From positions 1 through 7,495 of the forward strand of contig VGTX01000048.1 in assembly GCA_016874315.1 (NCBI GenBank): DNA of 7,495 bases, written 5' to 3'. This DNA is from Gammaproteobacteria bacterium. GTDB taxonomy: Bacteria; Pseudomonadota; Gammaproteobacteria; Berkiellales; Berkiellaceae. A program made the position numbers and the translations under genes. A model generated the notes under the pieces. That model searched no databases, was not told the DNA's origin, and saw only the letters and a list, made by a program, of their open reading frames with translations. Each line of letters begins with the position of its first letter. The first letter of the stretch is position 1. This document shows, piece by piece, positions 1 to 5,465 of the stretch.

Positions 1-181
1 CAGCATCAAAGAACACCGCCTTCTGCAAAACAAATTAATCAATCAATAAAAATATCGGCCAAAAGCCGAGAGCTTGCTTGACCCGCCTCTGAAAGAAGCG
101 CGGTTTCGCAAGCATTTTGCTCAAAGGACATATTGATCATAATCGCTAAATTACGGTTGGTTACATACTTTCTAGAGATAG
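1..181. other. Left edge without a recognisable gene
   Basis: No start-to-stop gene is visible here. All three + frames are open at the left edge and close early; the frame from base 1 runs 26 residues to a TGA at 79-81 and could be the tail of a gene entering from outside, but it matches nothing I know. The stretch contains a small hairpin at 55-69 and a nested inverted repeat: GCTTGC (72-77) pairs with GCAAGC (108-113), enclosing CCGC (83-86) with GCGG (100-103). This could fold in RNA, but there is no T-run after it and no riboswitch or small RNA family was recognised. Confidence 0.4.
45..69 (-). terminator. Possible rho-independent terminator, leftward
   Basis: Read on the - strand, TCGGC and GCCGA form a 5-bp stem around a TTTTG loop and are followed by TATTTTTATT. 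The stem is short, and no leftward gene is visible between it and abiEi, so it may simply be a fortuitous hairpin. Confidence 0.3.
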
Positions 182-222
182 CATGTCCGTATAATTACAG
201 TATTTGTAACCTTAGCCACATG
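182..222. promoter_or_regulatory. 41-bp palindromic element, copy A (putative AbiEi operator)
   Basis: Two 17-bp arms (182-198 and 206-222) flank a 7-nt spacer AGTATTT. The left arm fits the half-site CATGTNNNTATAATTAC. The right arm, read inverted, begins CATGTGGCTA, the same ten bases that open copy B. Arms match at 11 of 17 positions. The element has the same length as copies B and C. The role as an AbiEi binding site is inferred from position and from known AbiEi autoregulation through inverted repeats. Confidence 0.55.
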
Positions 223-275
223 CCTAATCATATATTGGCAAGTTTCAGGCATTACTTGAATGTTTTTAAGTTTAC

Positions 276-316
276 CATGTGGCTATAATTACATCATGAG
301 TAATTATACGAACATG
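276..316. promoter_or_regulatory. 41-bp palindromic element, copy B (best palindrome, putative AbiEi operator)
   Basis: This is the most symmetrical of the three copies. The left arm (276-292) and the inverted right arm (300-316) match at 14 of 17 positions, differing only in the three variable bases of CATGTNNNTATAATTAC, around the spacer ATCATGA. Its centre is 94 bp from that of copy A and 93 bp from that of copy C. Confidence 0.6.
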
Positions 317-352
317 CTGATACAATAAATTAAACATTTTGCTTGCTCTCCC

Positions 353-382
353 CTGAAAGTAGATATATCATGTTCTTATAAT
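353..382 (+). promoter_or_regulatory. Likely abiEi promoter
   Basis: CTGAAA at 353-358 (four of six matches to TTGACA), an 18-nt spacer and a consensus TATAAT at 377-382 make a sigma70-type promoter just upstream of abiEi. The -10 box lies inside palindromic copy C. TATAAT also occurs at the same place in copies A (190-195) and B (284-289), so those copies may contain further start sites, though no good -35 box was found for them. Confidence 0.5.
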
Positions 383-409
383 TACACTATTTGTAATTTT
401 GGAAGCATG
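369..409. promoter_or_regulatory. 41-bp palindromic element, copy C (overlaps abiEi promoter and RBS)
   Basis: The arms are 369-385 and 393-409 around the spacer ACTATTT, with 12 of 17 arm positions matching. Copies A and C agree at 32 of 41 positions. The element covers the TATAAT -10 box (377-382) and the GGAAG Shine-Dalgarno candidate (401-405), and ends 8 bases before the abiEi ATG. A protein bound here would block transcription start, as expected for negative autoregulation. Confidence 0.6.
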
Positions 410-417
410 GCAGTTAT

Positions 418-1224
418 ATGCATCTACAGTCTTACATAAAACAGCTCAGGAGATATGGGGAACGAGCCTTCACGATTGAAGATATTTTGGAAGAATTCAA
501 AGTATCTCGCAATTATGCCAGAGTGGCTTTATATCGCCTTATTAAAAGCGGCGACCTTGTCTCCCCAGCTAAAGCTTTTTATGTCATTGTGCCTCCTGAA
601 TATCAAACATACGGTTGTATACCTGCAGAACAACTTATTCCCATACTCATGAAGCATCTAAATATCGATTATTATGTTGCCCTGTTATCAGCAGGGTTAT
701 TTCATGGAGCGACCCATCAAAAGCCCGCTAGATTCCAAGTCATGTTGAATAAAAGGATGAGCGGTAATTTGGTTTTTGGTGATGTTGAAATAGAGTTTAT
801 TTATAAAAGTTCACTCTCCGGACTTCCAACTCAAGATTTCGTTGTGGATACTGGCTATCTTAAAGTTGCATCACCTGAACTCACTGCAATCGACTTGCTT
901 AATTACCCCTCTCATGCGGGTGGGCTTAACCACATAGCAACCGTTTTTTCTGAATTAGCCGAAGCTATAGATCCGAAAAAATTGATAGAGCTTGCTGAAA
1001 AGATCAATGCCAGATACCAACTACAACGCATTGGTTATATTTTAGAGAAAATTGATGTCATGGATGAAGATAAAAAAGCTCAAATCATCGAGGCTTTAGA
1101 AGCTTTTTTAAAGGAAAAAATGAAATATTACATACCCATCGCTTCTGAAATAGAAAAAAGGGGTTACCCGAGATCCAAACGATGGAAAATAATAGAAAAT
1201 ACTGAAGTAGAAAGCGATTTATGA
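418..1224 (+). CDS. abiEi: Type IV toxin-antitoxin system antitoxin/repressor AbiEi
   Basis: Predicted DNA-binding antitoxin of the AbiE abortive-infection system. In characterised systems AbiEi neutralises the AbiEii toxin without binding it and represses its own operon by binding upstream inverted repeats. The 268-aa protein has an N-terminal winged helix-turn-helix (about residues 17-60, AFTIEDILEEFKVSRNYAR and following) and a longer C-terminal domain containing the family-like stretch YYVALLSAGLFHGATHQ (85-101) and a basic C-terminal RSKRWKII. Length is normal and there is no internal stop. The ATG at 418 follows GGAAG (401-405) at a rather long 12-nt distance. Its stop overlaps the next gene as ATGA (1221-1224), the usual coupled arrangement. 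Three palindromes upstream are its probable operators. The partner toxin is truncated, so the gene now appears to be an orphan antitoxin that may still act as a repressor. Confidence 0.88.
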   Translation: MHLQSYIKQLRRYGERAFTIEDILEEFKVSRNYARVALYRLIKSGDLVSPAKAFYVIVPPEYQTYGCIPAEQLIPILMKHLNIDYYVALLSAGLFHGATHQKPARFQVMLNKRMSGNLVFGDVEIEFIYKSSLSGLPTQDFVVDTGYLKVASPELTAIDLLNYPSHAGGLNHIATVFSELAEAIDPKKLIELAEKINARYQLQRIGYILEKIDVMDEDKKAQIIEALEAFLKEKMKYYIPIASEIEKRGYPRSKRWKIIENTEVESDL

Positions 1225-1517
1225 TCCCAAATATTTTTATACAAAATTGGTCTAATCATGTTAAATGGCAAACACCAGCCCAAATTGAACAAGATCTCAT
1301 TATAAGCAGAGCGTTAGTAGATTTGTACAACGATCCACACATCAAAGACGCTTTAGTTTTCCGCGGCGGTACGGCGCTCAACAAATTATTTATTAACCCG
1401 CCGTCTAGGTATAGTGAAGATATCGATTTCGTGCAGAAAAACGCTGATCCAATCGGCCAAACAATTAAAGTGAAAATCAAATTAAGGCAGCAAAAACGCG
1501 TTGCCCTGAGCATTTGA
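1221..1517 (+). pseudogene. abiEii: Truncated AbiEii toxin (nucleotidyltransferase), N-terminal part only
   Basis: AbiEii proteins are nucleotidyltransferase-fold toxins of roughly 300 residues that arrest growth when not countered by AbiEi. This frame starts with the coupled ATG at 1221 and shows clear AbiEii features: IPNIFIQNW, EQDLIISRALV (23-33), FRGGTALNK (47-55) carrying the GG[S/T] motif, and RYSEDIDF (63-70) carrying the metal-binding D67-x-D69. Family resemblance ends about residue 82 (PIGQTI), and the last ~16 residues are out-of-family, basic sequence ending at TGA 1515-1517. The later conserved toxin motifs, with the catalytic lysine and the KD region, are absent, so the product is probably non-toxic. 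The break coincides with the start of methyltransferase-like sequence in another frame, which points to deletion or recombination rather than a point frameshift. Confidence 0.85.
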
Positions 1518-2059
1518 AAAATAGAGTTGAATGGGTTGTTGCTGATATCTACGAACTTGAAAAATTAAACAAGACATTTGATATGGTGTATTGTCGATTT
1601 GTTTTACATCATATTCACAAACCAAGACTGGCATTGACTGAAATTTCTCAAGTATTAAAACCAGACGGTATTTTTATTGGCATCGAAGGTATCATAAATT
1701 ATGCTTACAGCTATCCAGAGCAAACTGCTTGGCCACAACTCAATTTTCCAATTGAAGTTGCAGAAGGTGAAAATCGCAACGGCAATATTGGCAAAATGCT
1801 GCCAAACTTGATCAACCAAACTCATATGAAATGCATCGATGCCTCCATCTATCAACCCATACTTATTGATCCAGATGTAAGGCAATTATTGCTTCAAAAT
1901 GAGTGCATCGATAATAAGGAATATCTAATAAGCGATTGCCATATGGGTGAAATTGAATGGCAGAAAAAATACGATGGTTTAAAGGCGTGCATTGATGACA
2001 AAAGCATTTTAATAGGCTTTTACGCAGCTAATTTCACAGCAAGCAGGAAAGTAAAATGA
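1469..2059 (+). pseudogene. Class I SAM-dependent methyltransferase remnant, N-terminus missing
   Basis: The frame shows the middle and C-terminal parts of a class I methyltransferase: SENQIKAAKTRCPEHLKNRV (1469-1528) fits the region just after motif I, VVADIYELE fits the acidic motif II region, and FDMVYCRFVLHHIHKP and VLKPDGIFIGIE fit the motif III/IV and post-motif strands. No glycine-rich motif I (GxGxG) is present, because an in-frame TAA at 1466-1468 cuts the frame off. A TTG at 1514 could be called a start and overlaps the abiEii stop as TTGA, but methyltransferase-like sequence continues 15 codons upstream of it, so it is not the original start. The substrate cannot be inferred. Its stop overlaps the next small frame as ATGA, indicating that it came from a different, formerly coupled operon. 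Confidence 0.75.
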
Positions 2060-2163
2060 GCAAGATACAATACACTATTGAAAATGCCCCTGATGCTTGC
2101 AATGATATAGAATTTTTGGAGCTTTGTTATGGTTTCGTTAAAAAACTTGGCCACAGAACCTAA
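2056..2163 (+). pseudogene. N-terminal stub of a probable GNAT acetyltransferase
   Basis: A 35-codon frame starts at ATG 2056, overlapping the methyltransferase stop as ATGA. It begins MSKIQYTIENAPDACNDIEF and continues LELCYGFVKKLGHRT before TAA 2161-2163. The pattern of a short beta strand, then a helix with IEFLE and a later xGH resembles the start of GNAT proteins of the YxIxxNPxxxDIxFLxxxIYxFN...TGH type, which normally continue another ~100 residues. The rest is missing; 15 bases later the opposite-strand GNAT gene ends. The family call rests on a short stretch and is tentative; that it is a truncated gene is better supported, by the coupled start and abrupt end. Confidence 0.4.
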
Positions 2164-2178
2164 AACCAGCGAGGTAGT

Positions 2179-2673
2179 TTATTTTGATTCAAATGTGTAA
2201 ATAATCCAGTCCTCTTCTTTAATCGTTGCTTCAGTTTTAGAAGGGACTACTAAAGTAAAATTTTTAATGGCTCGTAACCAAAATGAACAGGCTATTGGAT
2301 TGCTCACTAATACCCTGACTTGCCATGGGCCCTTAAACTGCTCCCATATCTTCAGAGCGGCTGCAGTACCAACACCGTGTCGCTTATATTTTTTCATGAC
2401 AAAAAACTCAGCAATATCCCAAACCGTTGTATCATCTGAAATGGGCGATCCTTTCTGCACCAAAACAAACCCAGCTATTTTCGTGTCAACGTAAATCACG
2501 TAAGGGAAGCGCGTGACTTCAGTCCAATACAAAGGCAGGCTCTCATATCCATAAAAACCATTATCGCCAATATCAAAGTCACAAAATTCTGTGAAGTCGT
2601 AGGCGTATAATTCTAATAAATTCGCCAGTAATGGCTTCTGTTCTATGGTGGCTTTAACGACTTCTACTTGCAT
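2179..2673 (-). CDS. GNAT family N-acetyltransferase
   Basis: A 164-aa protein of usual single-domain GNAT length, predicted to transfer an acetyl group from acetyl-CoA to an amine of unknown substrate. The N-terminal part has LLELYAYDFTEF, typical of one GNAT subgroup. The acetyl-CoA-binding motif A is visible as VWDIAEFFVMKKYKRHGVG (84-102), where KRHGVG corresponds to the Q/R-x-x-G-x-G pyrophosphate loop with lysine at the first position. RVLVSNPIACSFWLRA (120-135) fits motif B. The ATG at 2673 is supported by GAGG (2681-2684) 7 nt upstream. It lies 62 nt downstream of ada on the same strand and could be co-transcribed with it. No terminator was seen after its stop, which faces the + strand GNAT stub. 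Confidence 0.88.
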   Translation of the reverse strand: MQVEVVKATIEQKPLLANLLELYAYDFTEFCDFDIGDNGFYGYESLPLYWTEVTRFPYVIYVDTKIAGFVLVQKGSPISDDTTVWDIAEFFVMKKYKRHGVGTAAALKIWEQFKGPWQVRVLVSNPIACSFWLRAIKNFTLVVPSKTEATIKEEDWIIYTFESK

Positions 2674-2743
2674 ACTGTATCCTCATTTTTATAGTTCCCA
2701 CAGAACCTAGAATTTCTCGTAAATGTTGAATGGTATCAGACAT
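2654..2743 (-). CDS. Short open frame overlapping the ada stop, possible gene remnant or coupling peptide
   Basis: ATG at 2743 sits inside the ada stop region as ATGTCTGA (2743-2736), the same 8-nt overlap arrangement used twice in the operon to the right. The 29-residue frame starts MSDTIQHLREILGSVGTIKM and ends at TAA 2654, past the start of the GNAT gene. The first ~18 residues look like the amphipathic N-terminus of some larger protein, vaguely like FAD-binding oxidoreductases, but this is too short to assign. It may be the leftover start of a gene once coupled to ada, joined to the GNAT leader by a deletion, or merely chance. Confidence 0.25.
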   Translation of the reverse strand: MSDTIQHLREILGSVGTIKMRIQYASRSR

Positions 2744-3785
2744 TGCTCTTCTCATGTTCAATCAGCCATTGTTTACGCGCAATTCCACCGCCATAGCCAC
2801 CAAGATCACCATTGCTATTGATGATGCGGTGACAGGGTATGATAATCGCCAGTTGATTGGCACCATTAGCATTTGCAACCGCGCGATAAGCTGTGGCCTT
2901 GTCAATCGCTTTGCTTTGCTCCATATAACTTCGTGTCTGACCATATGGAATATGCATGAGCTCCGCCCAAACACTTCTTTGAAAGGAGCTACCTAGAAGA
3001 TGTAGGGGTGTGTTGAATTTTTTGAGTTTTCCTTCGAAATAAGACTCTAATTCAAGTGTAATAGATTTAATTGAATCTGTGGTCCCTGGAATAATAGCCG
3101 CCTTTATTTTGATTCTGAGCTTTTCAATTTCGCGTTCTAAACCACGTCTGTCAACAAATTCTAAGAGGTAAAGGCCAGCCTCATCAGCAATTGCAATCAT
3201 GGGCCCGAGCTTTGTATCAATCCAAGAGACCTTTAGAATTGTACGGTGTTGCTCAAATTTTGTTGGCGGCGCACCCATAATTTTAGAAAAAGCATCTCGA
3301 AATCCGCTGCTGGATTCATATCCTGTATTCAGTTGGGCATCAATGACAAGATCTCCCGCGCGTATTTGTTTCATCGCAAGCCCCATCCGTCTTGCACGCG
3401 CATATTCAACAAAGGTCATTCCAAATCTTTTTTTGAATTGACGACGGGCTGTGGATGCATCTACTGATAACGCTTCAAAATCTCTATCTTTCCAGCGTTT
3501 TGATGGATTTGATTCAACGGCATCGATGAGCGTACGGACTAAATCCGACACCTGGTTTGGATGAGAAATGGGGCGGCAACGCATACATGGCCTAAACGAT
3601 GCCAACAGTGCTTCCTCAGCTGTTTTATAGAATTCACAATTCTCAAATTTTGGTTTGCGTGCGGGGCATGTTGGACGACAAAACACGCCTGTTGTCTTTA
3701 CACCCACAAGAAATACACCTTCATAGTGTATATCCTTATTAAGAAGAGCTTGATAGAATTCTTGTTTTTGTACTTCCGTTATCAT
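2736..3785 (-). CDS. ada: Bifunctional Ada: methylation-responsive activator and O6-methylguanine-DNA methyltransferase
   Basis: Full-length Ada-type protein (349 aa; the E. coli protein is 354). The N-terminal Ada zinc domain has the four cysteines C36 and C40 (FCRPTCPAR) and C67 and C70 (RPCMRC). By analogy with E. coli C38, C36 is the likely acceptor of methyl groups from DNA phosphotriesters, which switches Ada into an activator. An AraC-type helix-turn-helix region follows at about 97-177. The C-terminal suicide methyltransferase carries the PCHR motif with active C318, preceded by NANGANQLA and followed by GGYGGGIARKQWL. The ATG at 3785 has AGGA (3791-3794) 5 nt upstream. No E. coli-style ada box (AAAGCGCA) was found in the 133-nt gap upstream, so its promoter and autoregulation remain unclear. 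It lies downstream of, and parallel to, the EVE operon. Confidence 0.95.
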   Translation of the reverse strand: MITEVQKQEFYQALLNKDIHYEGVFLVGVKTTGVFCRPTCPARKPKFENCEFYKTAEEALLASFRPCMRCRPISHPNQVSDLVRTLIDAVESNPSKRWKDRDFEALSVDASTARRQFKKRFGMTFVEYARARRMGLAMKQIRAGDLVIDAQLNTGYESSSGFRDAFSKIMGAPPTKFEQHRTILKVSWIDTKLGPMIAIADEAGLYLLEFVDRRGLEREIEKLRIKIKAAIIPGTTDSIKSITLELESYFEGKLKKFNTPLHLLGSSFQRSVWAELMHIPYGQTRSYMEQSKAIDKATAYRAVANANGANQLAIIIPCHRIINSNGDLGGYGGGIARKQWLIEHEKSNV

Positions 3786-3918
3786 TTAAATCCTGTATTA
3801 ATTGGGCTTTTGCTTCAAGTCTTCCGACTACTCACGCCTAGTATAAAGATTATAAAAAAAACATGCGACCGAAATTCAGGCATTGATTTTTTATCTTTAA
3901 GATTTCGTTTTATTGGTA

Positions 3919-4371
3919 TCATCTGCTGCCCTGTAATAACGGATTAAAACCAAGCATATGATGCGCAATAATCTCAAATGATTTTTGGTCGATTTCTAAA
4001 AAGCCATAGCGAAAAACATAGCCCCACGAATTTTTATTTTTGATAAATGGCAGTGACTGTACAAGCGGTTTGATATCAATGTGCTTTGCTTCAAAATAAT
4101 TGATGTTACGCCTAAATGGTTTGAATCCATCTCCCATATCTACTTGGTAAGGTACATCATCAATAACCCCCCCAATTGCGGTAAATTTTTGATAGAGATC
4201 TGATCCAGCCATCGTTATTTTAGACGAATAATAAATTACGAAATCACCACGAGATAATCGTTTAGAGGGTGTAGATTTACCGTGGCAAAATTGACAAATA
4301 CCAAGCTTAAGGCCGTTTTCGACATGCTCTTTACATGCAACGCCAATCCAAAATTTTGATGAATTATTCAT
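3919..4371 (-). CDS. EVE domain-containing protein
   Basis: A 150-aa protein consisting almost wholly of an EVE domain, a PUA-related fold; several members bind modified bases such as methylated or hydroxymethylated cytosine. Visible family features are FWIGVACKEHVENG near the N-terminus, CQFCHGK, the GDFVIYYSSK strand, QKFTAIGGV, GFKPFRRNINYFEA and SWGYVFRYGFLEI. I chose ATG 4371, not GTG 4380, because it gives the compact 8-nt overlap ATGAATAA with the MarR stop and has CAGG 8 nt upstream. It is the last gene of the SRPBCC-MarR-EVE operon. The ligand is unknown; no nuclease or transport domain is fused to it, so it could be a free-standing modified-base reader. Ada lies immediately downstream. 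Confidence 0.88.
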   Translation of the reverse strand: MNNSSKFWIGVACKEHVENGLKLGICQFCHGKSTPSKRLSRGDFVIYYSSKITMAGSDLYQKFTAIGGVIDDVPYQVDMGDGFKPFRRNINYFEAKHIDIKPLVQSLPFIKNKNSWGYVFRYGFLEIDQKSFEIIAHHMLGFNPLLQGSR

Positions 4372-4825
4372 CTGCGGCACCTGCGGTTAATTGCGCTAGA
4401 ATCTGTATAAGGCCTTTCTGCTCCCGATCGGAAACTTTACTGAAAAAAGTACTATCAATACGCTCTACAATCGGGACTAAGGTTCGCACCATATCTTTAC
4501 CTTTTTCAGTAAGCGAAACGCTCTTTGCACGTGTGTCTACCTCATGCTCGGTGCGTTTTACAAGATCCATCTGAGCAAGTTTTTTAAGAGACTTTGATAC
4601 AGTCATCTTATCGAGCTTAGACCAGTGAACAATTGAAACCTGAGTTGTATCATAGTGATGAGCCTCAAACCACATGAGGGTCGCCATAATGACAAACTGG
4701 GCATGAGAAACATTGTATTGCTCGAGAGCCCTCTTAATCTGCCGCTGCCAGATCATGGTTATTTGCCAAAGAAGAAACCCTGGGCTGTCTTCAGGCCTAT
4801 CAAAACCAAACGGTAAGTTAGACAT
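4364..4825 (-). CDS. MarR family transcriptional regulator
   Basis: A 153-aa winged helix-turn-helix protein of normal MarR size, expected to act as a dimer, usually as a repressor released by a small ligand. The order fits the family: N-terminal dimerisation helices (SPGFLLWQITMIWQRQIKRAL, 14-34), a recognition-helix region MTVSKSLKKLAQMDLVKR (74-91), a beta wing with the characteristic D-x-R (D97, R99) in EVDTRAKSVSLTEKG, and a C-terminal helix. ATG 4825 is chosen over an upstream TTG at 4840 because AAGAGG lies 5 nt before it and it overlaps the previous stop as ATGTCTAA. As the middle gene it probably controls its own operon; an imperfect palindrome overlaps the promoter at 5281-5297. The inducer cannot be inferred. 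Confidence 0.9.
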   Translation of the reverse strand: MSNLPFGFDRPEDSPGFLLWQITMIWQRQIKRALEQYNVSHAQFVIMATLMWFEAHHYDTTQVSIVHWSKLDKMTVSKSLKKLAQMDLVKRTEHEVDTRAKSVSLTEKGKDMVRTLVPIVERIDSTFFSKVSDREQKGLIQILAQLTAGAADE

Positions 4826-5243
4826 TGAGACCTCTTGCAAGCTTTATCAGGGATTCAGTTTCCTCTGCTATCGTATCAGCAACATTCTGGGCTACAAGCT
4901 TAATCCAGAGCCATTTTAGGGGCCCGGTAACAACAAGCGTATTGGTAAGTTTTAAGCCTTCTACAGTCTCTTCCATGGCATGAGTATCATACATTTTGGC
5001 GCCAAAGAAAGATGTACAATCAGTGAATGAATAGCCTTCATTAATTTCAGTAAGCACAATTTTTACAGGCTGAACGCCTTTAGGCTTTAAGAAGAAGTGA
5101 TTGCCAACTTTGAAGTCACCCTCAAGCTTGCAATAATCCAAGTCTCCATGCCATGTTGGCCAGTTATTAATATCAGTCCAAATCCGCCAAATATCTTCTC
5201 GCTTTAAACCCTGGAATGTTTTGCTATAAGTTCTTGTCCACAT
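4818..5243 (-). CDS. SRPBCC family protein (polyketide cyclase/START-like fold)
   Basis: A 141-aa single-domain protein of the SRPBCC (Bet v1-like, START-like) superfamily, whose members hold hydrophobic small molecules in a deep pocket. MWTRTYSKTF starts the first strand; the helices with EDIWRIWTDINNWPTWHGDL, then GNHFFLKPKG, VKIVLTEINEGYSFTD, LTNTLVVTGPLKWLW and a long C-terminal helix follow in the expected order. The ATG at 5243 has GAGG 6 nt upstream and lies about 25 nt past the -10 box; a longer reading from TTG 5345 would translate through the promoter and is rejected. It is the first gene of the operon with MarR and EVE. A ligand-binding protein beside MarR suggests the pair responds to the same compound, but this is inference. 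Confidence 0.88.
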   Translation of the reverse strand: MWTRTYSKTFQGLKREDIWRIWTDINNWPTWHGDLDYCKLEGDFKVGNHFFLKPKGVQPVKIVLTEINEGYSFTDCTSFFGAKMYDTHAMEETVEGLKLTNTLVVTGPLKWLWIKLVAQNVADTIAEETESLIKLARGLNV

Positions 5244-5268
5244 ATTACACCTCATGGTATTTATGTAT

Positions 5269-5297
5269 ATATTATCTGAGTTTACTATATGAGTCAA
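5269..5297 (-). promoter_or_regulatory. Promoter of the SRPBCC-MarR-EVE operon
   Basis: On the - strand, TTGACT (5297-5292), a 17-nt spacer and TAATAT (5274-5269) form a strong sigma70-type promoter, 25 nt upstream of the SRPBCC ATG. The same pair of hexamers with the same spacing precedes the ATPase gene. Confidence 0.65.
5281..5297. promoter_or_regulatory. Possible MarR operator
   Basis: The 17 bases overlapping the -35 box form an imperfect palindrome TTnACTnnnnnAGTnAA, with five of eight pairs matching. Size and placement suit a MarR-type operator at an autoregulated promoter, but the symmetry is weak and partly uses the -35 box itself. Confidence 0.3.
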
Positions 5298-5351
5298 GAC
5301 TACAGTTATTTTCAGTTTCGAATCTCTATCGCAATGAGGGGTCAAAAATAG

Positions 5352-5465
5352 CCCCTTCTACCCCAGGCAATTAGAGAGTTTGAGGACATGAGCATCCTGA
5401 CCGACCCACGTTTGCATGTAATCAGAGATGGAGAGGGAAAAATTGAGATTTTCGGGGGATGGTAA
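5352..5465 (+). pseudogene. C-terminal fragment of an unrecognised gene
   Basis: After a TAG at 5349-5351 the frame is open for 37 codons to TAA 5463-5465. From AIREFEDMSILTDPRLHVIR to its end (DGEGKIEIFGGW) it has the composition and strand/helix pattern of a genuine protein C-terminus, ending in GGW. ATG 5388 lies inside this stretch, and protein-like sequence continues upstream of it without a start, so it looks like the tail of a gene whose front was lost at the junction near the SRPBCC leader. I do not recognise the family; a tail of a plasmid or conjugation protein is only a guess. Confidence 0.4.

Noticed and set aside
182..409. CRISPR-like array: three 41-nt repeats with 53- and 52-nt spacers
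   Set aside because: The repeats differ at many positions (A and C share 32 of 41), are strongly palindromic, contain TATAAT and end at a gene start; there are no cas genes. Operators fit better.
3786..3918. Terminator or ada promoter in the EVE-ada gap
   Set aside because: ATCTTTAAGAT is a short palindrome without a following T-run on the - strand; the T-run at 3852-3861 has no hairpin before it. TATAAT (3849-3854, - strand) lacks a reasonable -35 box, so neither is called.
3561..3947. + strand frame of 128 codons opposite ada and the EVE gene end
   Set aside because: It runs antisense to the Ada zinc domain, is rich in cysteine and low-complexity residues, and shows no recognisable protein; shadow frame.
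4364..4840. Longer MarR protein starting at TTG 4840
   Set aside because: ATG 4825 has a better ribosome site and the compact 8-nt overlap with the upstream stop.
4818..5345. Longer SRPBCC protein of 175 aa starting at TTG 5345
   Set aside because: The extra 34 residues read through the promoter and RBS; ATG 5243 has GAGG at 6 nt and begins the family-like sequence.
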